Assembly (NCBI RefSeq): GCF_000374105.1
Contig: NZ_KB893651.1
Coordinates: 459,838 to 523,837 of the forward strand
Direction of reading: 5' to 3'
From: Kangiella aquimarina DSM 16071
Lineage (GTDB): Bacteria > Pseudomonadota > Gammaproteobacteria > Enterobacterales > Kangiellaceae
DNA length: 64,000 nucleotides
Every line of letters begins with the position of its first letter. Position 1 is the stretch's first letter. The position numbers and the translations under genes were made by a program. Shown piece by piece: positions 38,790-48,036 of this stretch. The notes under the pieces were generated by a model. It worked only from the letters and a program-made list of their open reading frames with translations. It made no database searches and was not told the DNA's origin.

Positions 38790-39101
38790 ATGAAAAAAAT
38801 CGCTTTAATACTTTCACTATTATTAGCTGTAACTTCTCAAACACTAATTGCAAAGGAACGAGGCGGATTGTCCGCAGCAAACGGTAAAGGAGCTACCGAG
38901 CAGGTACTAACTGTTAATATTAACAGTGCGGATGCAAAGGAACTTTCCAGAGTATTGACTGGTGTAGGTTTGAAAAAAGCTGAAGCCATAATCGAATATC
39001 GTGAGAAGTTTGGGCCATTTAAATCTGCTAACGAGCTTACTGCTGTTAAAGGAATTGGCGAGAAAACGGTAGAGAAAAACAAAAGCAAAATTAAGCTGTA
39101 G
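38790..39101 (+). CDS. ComEA-like helix-hairpin-helix exported protein
   Basis: A 103-residue protein with a signal peptide (residues 1-21, cleavage near LIAKER) and a C-terminal pair of helix-hairpin-helix motifs (VNINSADAKELSRVLTGVGLKKAEAI and VKGIGEKTVEK). Family members bind DNA and take part in competence uptake. The open frame extends to 38748, but ATG 38790 has AAGGAG upstream. Confidence 0.9.
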   Translation: MKKIALILSLLLAVTSQTLIAKERGGLSAANGKGATEQVLTVNINSADAKELSRVLTGVGLKKAEAIIEYREKFGPFKSANELTAVKGIGEKTVEKNKSKIKL

Positions 39102-39116
39102 TCAGATACCAATAAA

Positions 39117-39150
39117 CAAAGCCCAATGTAATTTGGGCTTTGTTGTATTT
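39117..39150. terminator. Terminator between comEA-like gene and rhombosortase
   Basis: Ten-base-pair stem CAAAGCCCAA/TTGGGCTTTG with a six-base loop, followed by a T-rich tract. It serves the plus-strand comEA-like gene; on the minus strand it ends the convergent rhombosortase gene. Confidence 0.75.
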
Positions 39151-39175
39151 ATAGGCTTTAAAATATGTTTGCAAA

Positions 39176-39793
39176 TTAAGGATCGGACCTTTTTGATTTA
39201 AGAATGGTTTTAAGTGCTGGTCCATTAAGCAATTGCTTAGGCCATAGTAGGCCGAGAATTATACCCTGAATAAAGCCAATAATGTGTGACTCCTCTATAA
39301 CGGCACCGCCTAGAAAGTCATCATATTCTGCTTCGACTCCAATTATTTGAGGCAAAAATATCTTAATGCCAACTATGAGTAGTAGCACGCCACTAATCTT
39401 TACCCCAAGTCTTAGTTCTGCAGTAGCACAAGCAGCAATCAAACCATACAGTGCGCCTGACATTCCGACATAATGGGTGATATGCGGCGTCCAAAGGTGC
39501 ATCGCTAAAATGTTGACGCAGTAGAGCAAAAGTACCCAGCTAATCCAATAGGATGGCCGTAGCAGTGGTTGAAAGATGAAACTGATTAACCAGAGACTCG
39601 CCAAGTTCATAACGGTGTGCCAGCCTCCCAGGTGTACGAGATTGGCGGTAATAAATCTCCACCACTGACCACTATCAACTAATACTCGATCATATGCCAT
39701 CCATAAGTTAGATTGGGGCAAAAGTAAATAGCTGATAATGCAAATGTGACTTAGAAGTAATGCAAATACGTATTTTTTTAAAAATTGCGTCAT
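39176..39793 (-). CDS. rrtA: Rhombosortase (rhomboid-family GlyGly-CTERM protease)
   Basis: A 205-residue rhomboid-family intramembrane serine protease. The RFITANLVHLGGWHTVMNL block, the nucleophile Ser112 in GMSGALYGL and His170 in the last segment (SHIIGF) match, from memory, the rhombosortase subfamily that removes GlyGly-CTERM tails from exported proteins. It has about six membrane segments. GlyGly-CTERM targets are normally scattered elsewhere; none is adjacent. It is the only gene here on its strand between two plus-strand operons. Confidence 0.85.
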   Translation of the reverse strand: MTQFLKKYVFALLLSHICIISYLLLPQSNLWMAYDRVLVDSGQWWRFITANLVHLGGWHTVMNLASLWLISFIFQPLLRPSYWISWVLLLYCVNILAMHLWTPHITHYVGMSGALYGLIAACATAELRLGVKISGVLLLIVGIKIFLPQIIGVEAEYDDFLGGAVIEESHIIGFIQGIILGLLWPKQLLNGPALKTILKSKRSDP

Positions 39794-40017
39794 AAAATAT
39801 TTTTATCAAATGTAAAATTTAGTTCACACTTTTAATAATCAACTGTGGCTAAAATTTGTACAGGCTAAACGGATTGCGAAAATGAGAACCGTAAGGAATT
39901 CCTTTAAAAAGCAATGAGTTACGGAAAGCTCCCTAGGCAATTTGTTTTTCTTAATGCTATGTAAGTAAAGTTTATAGGCTTTTTTTTAGTAAATCATCCA
40001 CTTAAGAGGAAAATATT

Positions 40018-40173
40018 ATGTTTGAAACTATCGCTATGATCTGCTATTTATCTATCTCAGAACCACAATTTTTAGAAGCTCCTGAGTTCGAGCAACCACC
40101 AATAACCAGTATTTACACTGGCGGTATGGGTGGAGAGCCGGGAGATGACCCTAAGAAAGAGAAAGAGAATTGA
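40018..40173 (+). CDS. Hypothetical 51-residue Gly-rich peptide
   Basis: A small open frame: ATG 40018 with AGAGGA upstream, 51 codons, stop TGA 40171. The start is a short hydrophobic stretch (residues 5-13), then an acidic/Pro part, a TGGMGGEPG turn (residues 34-42) and a Lys-rich end. I do not recognise it. Its stop overlaps the TTG start of the next gene (TTGA), so the two are probably coupled. It is not a classic signal peptide and has no TM tail. Confidence 0.55.
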   Translation: MFETIAMICYLSISEPQFLEAPEFEQPPITSIYTGGMGGEPGDDPKKEKEN

Positions 40174-40766
40174 TAGAAACGCTAATTAATAACTTCAGCA
40201 TACAAAATCTATTAAGCGACATATTTATTATGTCGCTAGTAGGTTGCGTTTTTATTCATTTGTTACTTACTAAGAACTCCAGACTAGTTGCGTTCAGTGT
40301 AGTGATACTAGTCATACAGTTCTTAAACTGGAATTTGTCGCCCATTTTGTGGCATGACTCTAATGCCAAATATATTTGGTACATTACTTGGATGGTAACT
40401 GATATATTGATTTTACTTTACGTTGCCTTCAGAGCTGTTACCAGTGGAAGAGTACTAAAGGAAGAGTTTGCCGTTTGTGTAGTAACAACAATTGCAATAA
40501 GTATTAACATAATCAGGTTCATTGAAAGACATTTTACTGACCTTACAATAATTAAAGAGCTTCAGGCATATGCTATGCCTGCCGTTAACATCTGCATCAT
40601 ATTAGCGTTATTAACACCAGTAGCTAAGCAACTGGTGGTAACTTTAGGAAGAAAAATCAATGGCATTACTATTTTTGGCCTACGGTTTAGTGTTAGCAGC
40701 GTTCGCAGCAGCGCTGTTCTGGCTAATCCTGAAAGCCTATCGCGGACGAATAGACGTTCCTTATGA
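40170..40766 (+). CDS. Hypothetical multi-pass membrane protein
   Basis: A 198-residue protein with about five hydrophobic segments (around residues 16-34, 39-60, 68-88, 100-118, 134-155). I do not recognise a family. It begins with TTG overlapping the previous peptide's stop. Its last 35 residues (from about 164) are read from bases that also code the next gene in the +1 frame and are hydrophilic and low in apparent conservation, so the true end may be irrelevant or the overlap may be real. Confidence 0.6.
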   Translation: MIETLINNFSIQNLLSDIFIMSLVGCVFIHLLLTKNSRLVAFSVVILVIQFLNWNLSPILWHDSNAKYIWYITWMVTDILILLYVAFRAVTSGRVLKEEFAVCVVTTIAISINIIRFIERHFTDLTIIKELQAYAMPAVNICIILALLTPVAKQLVVTLGRKINGITIFGLRFSVSSVRSSAVLANPESLSRTNRRSL

Positions 40767-41052
40767 TGAGTACTCGCTAGATAGCGAATACGAGTCAAAT
40801 GGCAACGTGATTGATTTATCAGCTTTTCAAAGAGCTGATATGATTGGTTTGCGTTTGCTTCAGGAATATTCACAAATTGAGTCGAGCAACTTGCCCGAGA
40901 AAGACAAGTTGAGAGAGATCCTATTGTGGAACCAGAAACTTCAAGAGTTTGAAGTTAACAATAGACGAATTATTCAATCCCGTGGTTTTTTAAAGCCTGT
41001 TCAGTTGCAAGGTGCAAAGTCGCCAGCTCCTACTGAGTTCACTCGTACCTAG
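40660..41052 (+). CDS. Hypothetical single-pass membrane protein
   Basis: A 130-residue protein with one N-terminal TM (residues 3-25), a short basic-acidic stretch and a charged cytoplasmic-looking part with heptad-like spacing. It starts at ATG 40660 with AGGA about eight bases before it, 107 bases inside the preceding frame. I do not recognise it. A terminator follows, so the three small genes (from 40018) look like one operon. Confidence 0.65.
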   Translation: MALLFLAYGLVLAAFAAALFWLILKAYRGRIDVPYDEYSLDSEYESNGNVIDLSAFQRADMIGLRLLQEYSQIESSNLPEKDKLREILLWNQKLQEFEVNNRRIIQSRGFLKPVQLQGAKSPAPTEFTRT

Positions 41053-41072
41053 AGTCATTTTCTATTAAATAC

Positions 41073-41101
41073 AAAAAAGGCCTGCAGTTGCAGGCCTTTT
41101 T
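41073..41101 (+). terminator. Terminator after the small membrane operon
   Basis: Palindrome with arms AAAAGGCCTGCA/TGCAGGCCTTTT followed by T residues. A strong end for the three-gene operon. Confidence 0.9.
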
Positions 41102-41168
41102 GTTACTGATTAGATAAAACTTCTATCAAGAAAAAGTGTTACTAGGATGCAAAAAGAATGAAAATAGA

Positions 41169-41558
41169 TTATTTCAAATTTGCAATTCTTACGCCTAACT
41201 CTTCTTTACTACTATTGGCGCGGTAATTTTGGAGAATAAGTTCAGCTTTTTCTTCAGGACTTAGGTTTATACCACGTGTGGTAGATAAAGACTCCACCAA
41301 CGCAATAATTTTACCGAGGGTATCAACTTCAGCACCGTAGTCTACCTGAGTGTAATACTCACTCATCGGTACCAGGGACAGTCGATAACCTAGTGCTCTA
41401 GCCAAACCATCAATTTTGTGAACACCTGGATCAGATGTTTTCCCCTCCAAAATTCGATAAATGGTCGACTGACTAATGTGAGCCTTATGCTGCATGGAGT
41501 AATCCGTCTCACCTAGGCTTTGCATAAGTTGTTTTAGTTGATCAATTATTTCGCTCAT
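41169..41558 (-). CDS. XRE-family transcriptional regulator
   Basis: A 129-residue protein with an N-terminal helix-turn-helix (about residues 5-60; ISQSTIYRILEGKTSDPGVHKIDGLARALG) of the XRE/Cro type. The C-terminal half is charged, with no clear domain. It is an isolated minus-strand gene next to a candidate operator, so it may control itself. Confidence 0.82.
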   Translation of the reverse strand: MSEIIDQLKQLMQSLGETDYSMQHKAHISQSTIYRILEGKTSDPGVHKIDGLARALGYRLSLVPMSEYYTQVDYGAEVDTLGKIIALVESLSTTRGINLSPEEKAELILQNYRANSSKEELGVRIANLK

Positions 41559-41577
41559 TCAGATTTCCTAAAAAAGA

Positions 41578-41611
41578 TGCAAATTCGGTTTGATTTGTAT
41601 GCATATTTGCA
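41578..41611. promoter_or_regulatory. Candidate operator upstream of the XRE gene
   Basis: TGCAAAT at 41578-41584 and ATTTGCA at 41605-41611 form an inverted repeat, with an internal palindrome TATGCATA at 41598-41605. It lies 20 bases before the regulator's start. The spacing is about 20 bases, which would suit a Cro-type dimer. The link is inferred from position only. Confidence 0.45.
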
Positions 41612-41767
41612 TTATTATTTAAACCAAGTTCTGAAATGCATTCGATAGCTATTTGTATCACAGAGTGAAAGACAAATAAAGTATTGAATTGTATCGAAAC
41701 AAAGTTTCCATTTCAGAAAAGGGGTACAGCCCCAATTAGTTTTCCTTCAGCTATATGGTGGGATTTG

Positions 41768-41796
41768 GCCGAGATTCTTATCTCGGCTTTTTTTTG
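41768..41796 (+). terminator. Orphan Rho-independent terminator (candidate small RNA or leader attenuator)
   Basis: Eight-base-pair stem GCCGAGAT/ATCTCGGC with a TCTT loop and eight T residues, on the plus strand. No plus-strand gene precedes it: the gene upstream (XRE) is on the minus strand. A hairpin with GGGG/CCCC arms lies at about 41720-41733. The 496-base gap 41559-42054 may therefore carry a small RNA of 100-170 bases or the attenuator of the SulP transcript. Confidence 0.7.
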
Positions 41797-42054
41797 CCTG
41801 TCCTGTCTACTCAAGTGTGTTGCTGGTTACCATGCGATATTCATTATGTAGGTTGATTTGTAATCAATCACACTCGCTGGTAAACTCCGCGCTCTTTTTA
41901 GTCAGATATAGAGTTTTCATGCTCATTAGTCCGCCATAGCGCATATTTCTCTAAGATAACATTTCTTGTTGTCACTTTGCTCGCCGCTGGCTGCGAGATT
42001 TCCTGTTGGTTAAATGCGGCTTTACTGTCGCGATTCTTATTTACGGTTATTACA

Positions 42055-43545
42055 ATGCTTCAAACTATAAAAAGAGATTGGTTCTCTAACATCAGAGGCG
42101 ATCTGCTCGCCGGTTTAGTGGTTGCTCTGGCCTTAATACCAGAAGCCATTGCATTCTCTATTATTGCAGAAGTTGACCCTAAGGTTGGTCTTTATGCTTC
42201 CTTCTGCATTGCAGTTATTATTGCCTTTGTCGGTGGTCGCCCAGGTATGATTTCTGCTGCTACAGGCGCCATGGCTTTGCTAATGGTTACTTTAGTGAAA
42301 GAACATGGGTTGCAATATCTATTAGCAGCTACAGTCTTAACAGGTGTCTTGCAAATCATTGCAGGATTTTTACGATTGGATAATTTGATGCGCTTTGTAT
42401 CTCGATCCGTTGTTACCGGTTTTGTTAATGCCTTGGCAATATTAATTTTCATGGCACAAGTACCTGAGCTTATTAATGTAACCTGGCATGTTTATGCAGT
42501 TGCTATTGCCGGTCTATGCATCATTTATTTATTTCCATTAATCCCTGTAATAGGAAAAGTCATTCCTTCACCATTGGTTTGTATTGTAGGTCTTACAATT
42601 ATCGTTGTTGCATTGGGCTGGGAGATTCCAAATGTGGGCGGGAAAGGGGAGCTACCGGATACCTTACCAGTGTTCTTATGGCCAGATGTCCCTCTTAATT
42701 TAGATACATTGATAATTATCTTCCCTTATTCTGCTGCTTTGGCGGTAGTTGGCTTATTGGAATCATTAATGACCGCAGGAATCGTTGATGACTTAACCGA
42801 TACTACGAGCAACAAGAATCGTGAATGTAAAGGGCAGGGAATTGCCAATATCGGTGCTGGTTTGATGGGCGGGATGGCAGGTTGTGCGATGATCGGACAA
42901 TCTGTGATCAATGTTAAATCCGGTGGACGCGGACGTTTGTCCACTTTTGTTGCAGGTATAGTGCTAATTATATTAGTGGTGTTTCTTGATGAGTGGATTA
43001 GTTTGATTCCGATGGCTGCTTTGGTTGCCGTTATGACAATGGTTTCAATAGGTACTTTTTCCTGGTCATCTATCAGAGACTTACGCAAGCATCCAATGTC
43101 GACTAACTTAGTTATGGTGACAACGGTTGCGGTTGTTGTGGCTACTCATAACCTGGCTATTGGTGTGTTCGTAGGTGTTTTAATGGCTGCCTTGTTCTTT
43201 GCGAATAAAATCAGCCGTTTTATGGTTATCAAGCGTAAAGCGGAACAAACTGATTTAACACGCTACTATGAAGTTATTGGTCAGGTATTCTTTGCCTCAG
43301 CGGAAAAATTCATTGGTTCATTTGATTTCAAAGAGGCTATAGATGAAGTGACCATTGATTTAAGCCATGCACACTTCTGGGATATTACAGCGGTTGGAGC
43401 ATTAGATAATGTAGTAATTAAGTTCCGTCGAGAGGGCACTCATGTGAATGTCGTCGGGCTGAACGAAGCCTCAAAGACTGTGGTCGATAAGTTTAGTATT
43501 TACGATAATCCTGAAGAAGTTGAAAAGCTGATGTCTGGGCATTAG
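42055..43545 (+). CDS. SulP family anion transporter
   Basis: A 496-residue SulP-type transporter with about ten or more TM segments (DLLAGLVVALALIPEAIAFSIIAEVDPKVGLYASF is the family start) and a C-terminal STAS domain (about residues 400-496, VTIDLSHAHFWDITAVGALDNV). Members carry sulfate, bicarbonate or other anions, and the substrate cannot be read. The open frame reaches 41977, but ATG 42055 is taken because the family start follows directly. Its ribosome site is weak. It is followed by a universal stress protein, a common pair. Confidence 0.9.
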   Translation: MLQTIKRDWFSNIRGDLLAGLVVALALIPEAIAFSIIAEVDPKVGLYASFCIAVIIAFVGGRPGMISAATGAMALLMVTLVKEHGLQYLLAATVLTGVLQIIAGFLRLDNLMRFVSRSVVTGFVNALAILIFMAQVPELINVTWHVYAVAIAGLCIIYLFPLIPVIGKVIPSPLVCIVGLTIIVVALGWEIPNVGGKGELPDTLPVFLWPDVPLNLDTLIIIFPYSAALAVVGLLESLMTAGIVDDLTDTTSNKNRECKGQGIANIGAGLMGGMAGCAMIGQSVINVKSGGRGRLSTFVAGIVLIILVVFLDEWISLIPMAALVAVMTMVSIGTFSWSSIRDLRKHPMSTNLVMVTTVAVVVATHNLAIGVFVGVLMAALFFANKISRFMVIKRKAEQTDLTRYYEVIGQVFFASAEKFIGSFDFKEAIDEVTIDLSHAHFWDITAVGALDNVVIKFRREGTHVNVVGLNEASKTVVDKFSIYDNPEEVEKLMSGH

Positions 43546-43568
43546 TCTGAATGTATAAGGAGAGCGAG

Positions 43569-44420
43569 ATGAAAAATATCATTGCCTGTATTGATGGTTC
43601 AGCCATGTCAGCTTCTGTATGCGATGCAGCAGCCTGGGCGAGCAGTAAATTGCAAGCACCTTTAAGCTTGTTGCATGTACTTGAAAAAGCCATCAGTCCT
43701 GAAAATGAAAACTTATCGGGAACTATTGGACTTGGTGCTCGTGAATCTTTACTGGAACAGTTGACTGAACTTGATGAGAAGCGAAGTCGAATTGCTTTAG
43801 AGCACGGTAAACACATGCTAGAAGATGCGCGTCAACGAGTAGCAGAAAAAGGTATTAATGATATCTTTATGCAACAGAGACATGGCAGTCTGCTTGAATC
43901 ATTAACCGAGATGGAATCCGATATGCGGTTATTGGTATTAGGGCGGTTGGGTGAAGATCATGATGTTGCTGCACATACTATAGGTTCGCAGTTGGAAAGC
44001 GTCGTTCGAGCCATGCATGTTCCAATATTAGTCACGGTAGGTGAGTTCCAGCCCCCTAAAAATTACATGATTGCCTATGACGGCAGTGAAACGGCAAATA
44101 AAGCCATTGATCGTGTGGCAGCAAGCCCATTACTGAAAGGTTTAGAAGGGCATATTGTGATGGTGGGTGATGATAATGAAACCAATAAGAATGCGCTTAG
44201 TCGAGCCACAGATATTTTGACCAGGCATGACCATACGGTTCAACCCGCTCTGATACAGGGGGAGGTCATAGAATCACTAAAGGCTTACAGACAAAAGGCT
44301 GGTATCGAAATGATGATCATGGGTGCTTATGGTCACTCTCGAGTTCGACAGTTCTTCCTCGGAAGCAATACCCAAACCATGATCAGCAACAGCAACATCC
44401 CACTAATATTGCTTCGATAA
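43569..44420 (+). CDS. Tandem universal stress protein (UspA family)
   Basis: A 283-residue protein with two UspA-like domains (residues 1-145 and 155-283). The first begins NIIACIDGSAMSAS, and the second carries YMIAYDGSETANKAI and ends in GAYGHSRVRQFFLGSNT, an ATP-binding-type block. The ATG at 43569 has AAGGAGA upstream. It starts 23 bases after the SulP gene and is likely in its operon. Confidence 0.9.
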   Translation: MKNIIACIDGSAMSASVCDAAAWASSKLQAPLSLLHVLEKAISPENENLSGTIGLGARESLLEQLTELDEKRSRIALEHGKHMLEDARQRVAEKGINDIFMQQRHGSLLESLTEMESDMRLLVLGRLGEDHDVAAHTIGSQLESVVRAMHVPILVTVGEFQPPKNYMIAYDGSETANKAIDRVAASPLLKGLEGHIVMVGDDNETNKNALSRATDILTRHDHTVQPALIQGEVIESLKAYRQKAGIEMMIMGAYGHSRVRQFFLGSNTQTMISNSNIPLILLR

Positions 44421-44430
44421 AACTCCATTC

Positions 44431-44466
44431 CCAACGCTATCTACTTTCGTGGATAGCGTTCTTTTA
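44431..44466 (+). terminator. Rho-independent terminator after the stress protein
   Basis: Stem AACGCTATC/GATAGCGTT with a ten-base loop, followed by CTTTT. Confidence 0.75.
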
Positions 44467-44541
44467 AATAAACTTAACTGCATATGATTGGCATCTTTGC
44501 TTGCCTACACAGTGACTACATGGCTTTTATCCCAAGCAACA

Positions 44542-44571
44542 AAAAAGGCCTTACATTGCTGTAAGGCCTTT
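44542..44571 (-). terminator. Terminator of tRNA-Asn
   Basis: Stem AAAGGCCTTAC/GTAAGGCCTTT with a six-base loop. On the minus strand it is followed by a T-run, directly after the tRNA. Confidence 0.85.
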
Positions 44572-44577
44572 CGAATA

Positions 44578-44653
44578 TGGCTCCCCCTGCTGGACTTGAA
44601 CCAGCGACATATGGATTAACAGTCCACCGTTCTACCAACTGAACTAAGGGGGA
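44578..44653 (-). tRNA. tRNA-Asn (GTT)
   Basis: Seventy-six bases, CCA encoded. The acceptor stem pairs TCCCCCT with AGGGGGA; the D arm reads AGTTCAGTTGGTAGAAC; the anticodon arm is GGACTGTTAATCC with anticodon GTT; the T arm reads CTGGTTCAAGTCCAG. It matches the E. coli tRNA-Asn closely. It is a lone tRNA gene ended by the hairpin at 44542. Confidence 0.97.
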
Positions 44654-44745
44654 ATTTTGCGTTCATCACTTTGTGTGCTGAACGGGGCGAGATAATAGAC
44701 ATATTTCTCTTAACGGTCAACACCCAAGTGATAATTTTTTTAAAT

Positions 44746-45924
44746 TTAAGCCATTTTTCTGAGTCTTAGGATAGCTTCCTCTAGCGTTTCCATACTTGCA
44801 GCATAGGATAGACGTAAGTGGCCAGGTGCGCCGAACGCTGAACCAGGGACCAGTGCCAGGTCAACTTTTTCGATTAGCAGTTCAGCAAAATCCAGATCAG
44901 ATTCACAGTCATGCTTTTCTATTAAGCCTTGCATATTGGGGAACGCGTAGAAAGTGCCGTCACTCGGTAAGCAGGTGACTCCTTCAATGCTATTTAGAGC
45001 ATGAACCAGATAATCGTGACGCTTCTTGAAAGCTTCAAGCATTGGCTTGATGCAGGACTGGTCGCCAGCAAGAGCAGCTGTAGCTGCAGCCTGGCTGGGT
45101 GCTGCTGGGTTAGAAGTGCTCTGCGACTGAATCTTCTTCATGGCGCCAATTAAATCTGCAGGGCCACCAGCATAGCCAATACGCCATCCAGTCATGGCAT
45201 AAGCTTTTGACACGCCATTTAACACAACGGTTCTGTCATACAGTTCAGGGCAGACATTAAGGATGTTTACGAATGGCTCTTCAGTCCACAGGATATGCTC
45301 GTACATATCGTCTGTAGCGACCACGATATCCGGATATTCCACTAACACATCAGCCAGTGCTTTTAACTCATCTTTGCTGTAGGCAACACCCGTCGGGTTA
45401 CTTGGGCTGTTGATGACAAAGAGCTTTGTCTTGTCAGTAATCGCGCTGCGTAATTGCTCAGGTGTGATTTTCAGATGTTGTTCAATGGTCGTTTCAATAA
45501 TAACGGGTTTTGCGCCTGCTAAGATTGCCATATCAGGATAAGATACCCAGTATGGAGCAGGGATAATCACTTCATCGCCATCATTCAGCAGAGCCTGACA
45601 AAGGTTGTAAAAACTTTGTTTGCCCCCACATGATACAAGGATCTGGTTGGCTTGATAGTCCAAGTTGTTATCGCGCTTGAACTTGTCGATAACGGCTTGC
45701 TTGAGTTCAGGAGTACCGTCGACAGGCGTGTATTTGGTTGCACCGCCTTTAATGGCTTCTATTGCAGCTTGCTTAATATGGTCTGGTGTATCGAAATCCG
45801 GTTCACCGGTACCTAATCCAACAATTGGACGCCCTTGAGCCTTAAGCTCCTTGGCTTTGGCTGCCACCGCAAGCGTTGGTGATGGTTTAACAAGTTTTAC
45901 ACGTTCGGAAAGTTGAATAGCCAC
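44746..45924 (-). CDS. Aspartate aminotransferase, class I
   Basis: A 392-residue PLP-dependent aminotransferase of the aspartate (AAT Ib) branch. The family motifs are GTGEPDFDTP, SPSNPTG, and the PLP lysine in NGVSKAYAMTGWRIGY. It makes aspartate or an aromatic amino acid from oxaloacetate/oxoacids. It is divergent from uvrB, with a 123-base gap, the arrangement seen in pseudomonads. Confidence 0.93.
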   Translation of the reverse strand: MAIQLSERVKLVKPSPTLAVAAKAKELKAQGRPIVGLGTGEPDFDTPDHIKQAAIEAIKGGATKYTPVDGTPELKQAVIDKFKRDNNLDYQANQILVSCGGKQSFYNLCQALLNDGDEVIIPAPYWVSYPDMAILAGAKPVIIETTIEQHLKITPEQLRSAITDKTKLFVINSPSNPTGVAYSKDELKALADVLVEYPDIVVATDDMYEHILWTEEPFVNILNVCPELYDRTVVLNGVSKAYAMTGWRIGYAGGPADLIGAMKKIQSQSTSNPAAPSQAAATAALAGDQSCIKPMLEAFKKRHDYLVHALNSIEGVTCLPSDGTFYAFPNMQGLIEKHDCESDLDFAELLIEKVDLALVPGSAFGAPGHLRLSYAASMETLEEAILRLRKMA

Positions 45925-46047
45925 CGTATCCCCTTAATTTGTTTGATCGATGATGAGTGTGCGAGAATATCTGGCAATGATACTCCAACTTTTTCGCCCA
46001 CCCAAGTTTTAGCAGCGTAGTTTTACAAGAGTGTATAAGTAAAAGTC

Positions 46048-48036
46048 ATGAGCCAACAATTTGATATTCAATCACCGTTCCCGCCTGCTGGAGACCAGCC
46101 GAAAGCAATCAAGCAATTGCTGGAAGGCCTGGAAGACGGTTTATCGCACCAGACTCTGCTTGGCGTAACTGGCTCGGGCAAGACCTACACTATGGCTAAT
46201 GTCATTGCGCAAAGTGGGCGACCAGCCATTATCATGGCGCCGAATAAAACGCTGGCGGCGCAACTCTATGGCGAGATGAAGGAATTTTTCCCCAATAATG
46301 CGGTTGAGTATTTTGTTTCCTATTATGACTATTACCAACCAGAAGCCTATGTTGCAGCATCAGACACCTTTATTGAAAAGGACTCATCGATCAATGAGCA
46401 TATTGAGCAGATGAGACTGTCCGCCACCAGAGCTCTGTTAGAGCGCCGCGATACCATTATTGTTGCTTCTGTATCCGCAATTTATGGTCTGGGTGACCCC
46501 AAAGCTTTCCACAGCATGGTTATGCACCTGAAAGTAGGGGATGCGGTAGACCAGCGATTCATTCTCAGACGACTGGCTGAACTTCAATACACCCGAAATG
46601 AATTCGATCTGCAGCGTGCAACTTATCGTGTACGTGGGGATTTGATTGATATTTACCCTGCCGAGTCAGAAAAGCATGCCATTCGCATCGAGTTATTTGA
46701 TGATGAAGTAGAAACCATTCAAACATTTGATCCGCTGACCGGTGAGGTATTGAAGCGGCTGACCCGTGTGACTGTATTCCCGAAAAGCCACTATGTGACA
46801 TCCCGTCAGACGATTCTAGACGCTATTGAGCAGATCAAGGTTGACCTGAAAGAACGGCTCGCTCAGTTTTACGAGCAGAACAAGTTGGTTGAGGCGCAGC
46901 GCCTTGAGCAGCGAGTCAAGTTCGATATTGAGATGATGCAGGAACTGGGTTATTGCTCAGGTATCGAAAACTACTCGCGCTACCTGTCTGGTGCACAGCC
47001 TGGCGAACCGCCACCTTGTTTACTGGACTATTTGCCACCCGACGCTTTGATGATAATCGACGAATCTCACGTCACTGTCTCTCAAATTGGAGCAATGTAT
47101 AAAGGCGACCGCTCGCGTAAGGAAACGCTGGTGAATTATGGATTCCGACTGCCTGCAGCATTAGACAATCGTCCATTAAGATTTGAAGAATTCGAGCGCA
47201 TATCACCGCAAACTGTTTTTGTCTCAGCAACGCCAGGCAAGTATGAAGAAGAGCATTCTGGCCAGGTTGTAGAGCAGGTGGTGCGCCCAACTGGACTGAT
47301 AGATCCAGAAGTGGAAGTTCGCCCAGTAGGTACGCAGGTAGATGATTTGCTGTCTGAGATTCACCTTCGTGTGGAAAAGAATGAGCGCGTGCTGGTGACC
47401 ACTCTAACTAAAAAGATGGCTGAAGATCTGACTGACTATTTATCGGAACATGGGGTCCGCGTGCGATATCTGCACTCGGATATCGACACGGTAGAACGAA
47501 TGGAGATTATTCGTGACTTGCGTCTTGGTGAGTTCGATGTGCTAGTCGGCATCAACCTGTTAAGAGAAGGTCTGGACATGCCCGAGGTTTCATTGGTGGC
47601 TATTCTTGATGCGGATAAAGAGGGCTTCCTGCGCTCGGAACGTTCATTGATTCAGACCATTGGTCGTGCTGCACGTAATCTTAGTGGTAAAGCAATCTTA
47701 TACGCCGATAGAATCACAGGTTCCATGGAAAGGGCCATTGGCGAAACGAACCGTCGTCGCGCGATTCAGCAGGAATTCAATGAAAAGCATGGTATTACTC
47801 CTATTGGCGTCAGCAAGAAAATCACTGATGTCATGGATACAGGCCATAGCAAGAAAAGCCGTAAAGTTGCAGAAAAGCTGGATCAGTATAAGGTTAAATC
47901 TCTGGCCGATGCGGTTAAAGAGATTGCTCAAATGGAAAAGCAGATGCTTGAATACGCTAAAAACCTCGAGTTCGAAAAAGCTGCAAAACTTAGAGATGAA
48001 ATCGAAAAGCTACGTGATGCCAGTTTGGCGACCTGA
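46048..48036 (+). CDS. uvrB: UvrABC system protein B
   Basis: UvrB is the damage-verifying helicase-like part of nucleotide excision repair. The 662-residue protein has Walker [18 protein letters not shown] at about residue 39, the beta-hairpin region [10 protein letters not shown], helicase motifs ([26 protein letters not shown] and QTIGRAARN) and the C-terminal UVR domain (residues ~625-660). Normal family length. Confidence 0.98.
   Translation: MSQQFDIQSPFPPAGDQPKAIKQLLEGLEDGLSHQTLLGVTGSGKTYTMANVIAQSGRPAIIMAPNKTLAAQLYGEMKEFFPNNAVEYFVSYYDYYQPEAYVAASDTFIEKDSSINEHIEQMRLSATRALLERRDTIIVASVSAIYGLGDPKAFHSMVMHLKVGDAVDQRFILRRLAELQYTRNEFDLQRATYRVRGDLIDIYPAESEKHAIRIELFDDEVETIQTFDPLTGEVLKRLTRVTVFPKSHYVTSRQTILDAIEQIKVDLKERLAQFYEQNKLVEAQRLEQRVKFDIEMMQELGYCSGIENYSRYLSGAQPGEPPPCLLDYLPPDALMIIDESHVTVSQIGAMYKGDRSRKETLVNYGFRLPAALDNRPLRFEEFERISPQTVFVSATPGKYEEEHSGQVVEQVVRPTGLIDPEVEVRPVGTQVDDLLSEIHLRVEKNERVLVTTLTKKMAEDLTDYLSEHGVRVRYLHSDIDTVERMEIIRDLRLGEFDVLVGINLLREGLDMPEVSLVAILDADKEGFLRSERSLIQTIGRAARNLSGKAILYADRITGSMERAIGETNRRRAIQQEFNEKHGITPIGVSKKITDVMDTGHSKKSRKVAEKLDQYKVKSLADAVKEIAQMEKQMLEYAKNLEFEKAAKLRDEIEKLRDASLAT

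Noticed and set aside
40562-40873. Minus-strand frame of 103 residues
   Set aside because: It lies opposite two plus-strand genes that have ribosome sites and membrane segments, and shows no motif of its own.
41977-42054. Upstream extension of the SulP gene
   Set aside because: The extra 26 residues have no family-like content, and the normal N-terminus of SulP proteins begins at the ATG at 42055.
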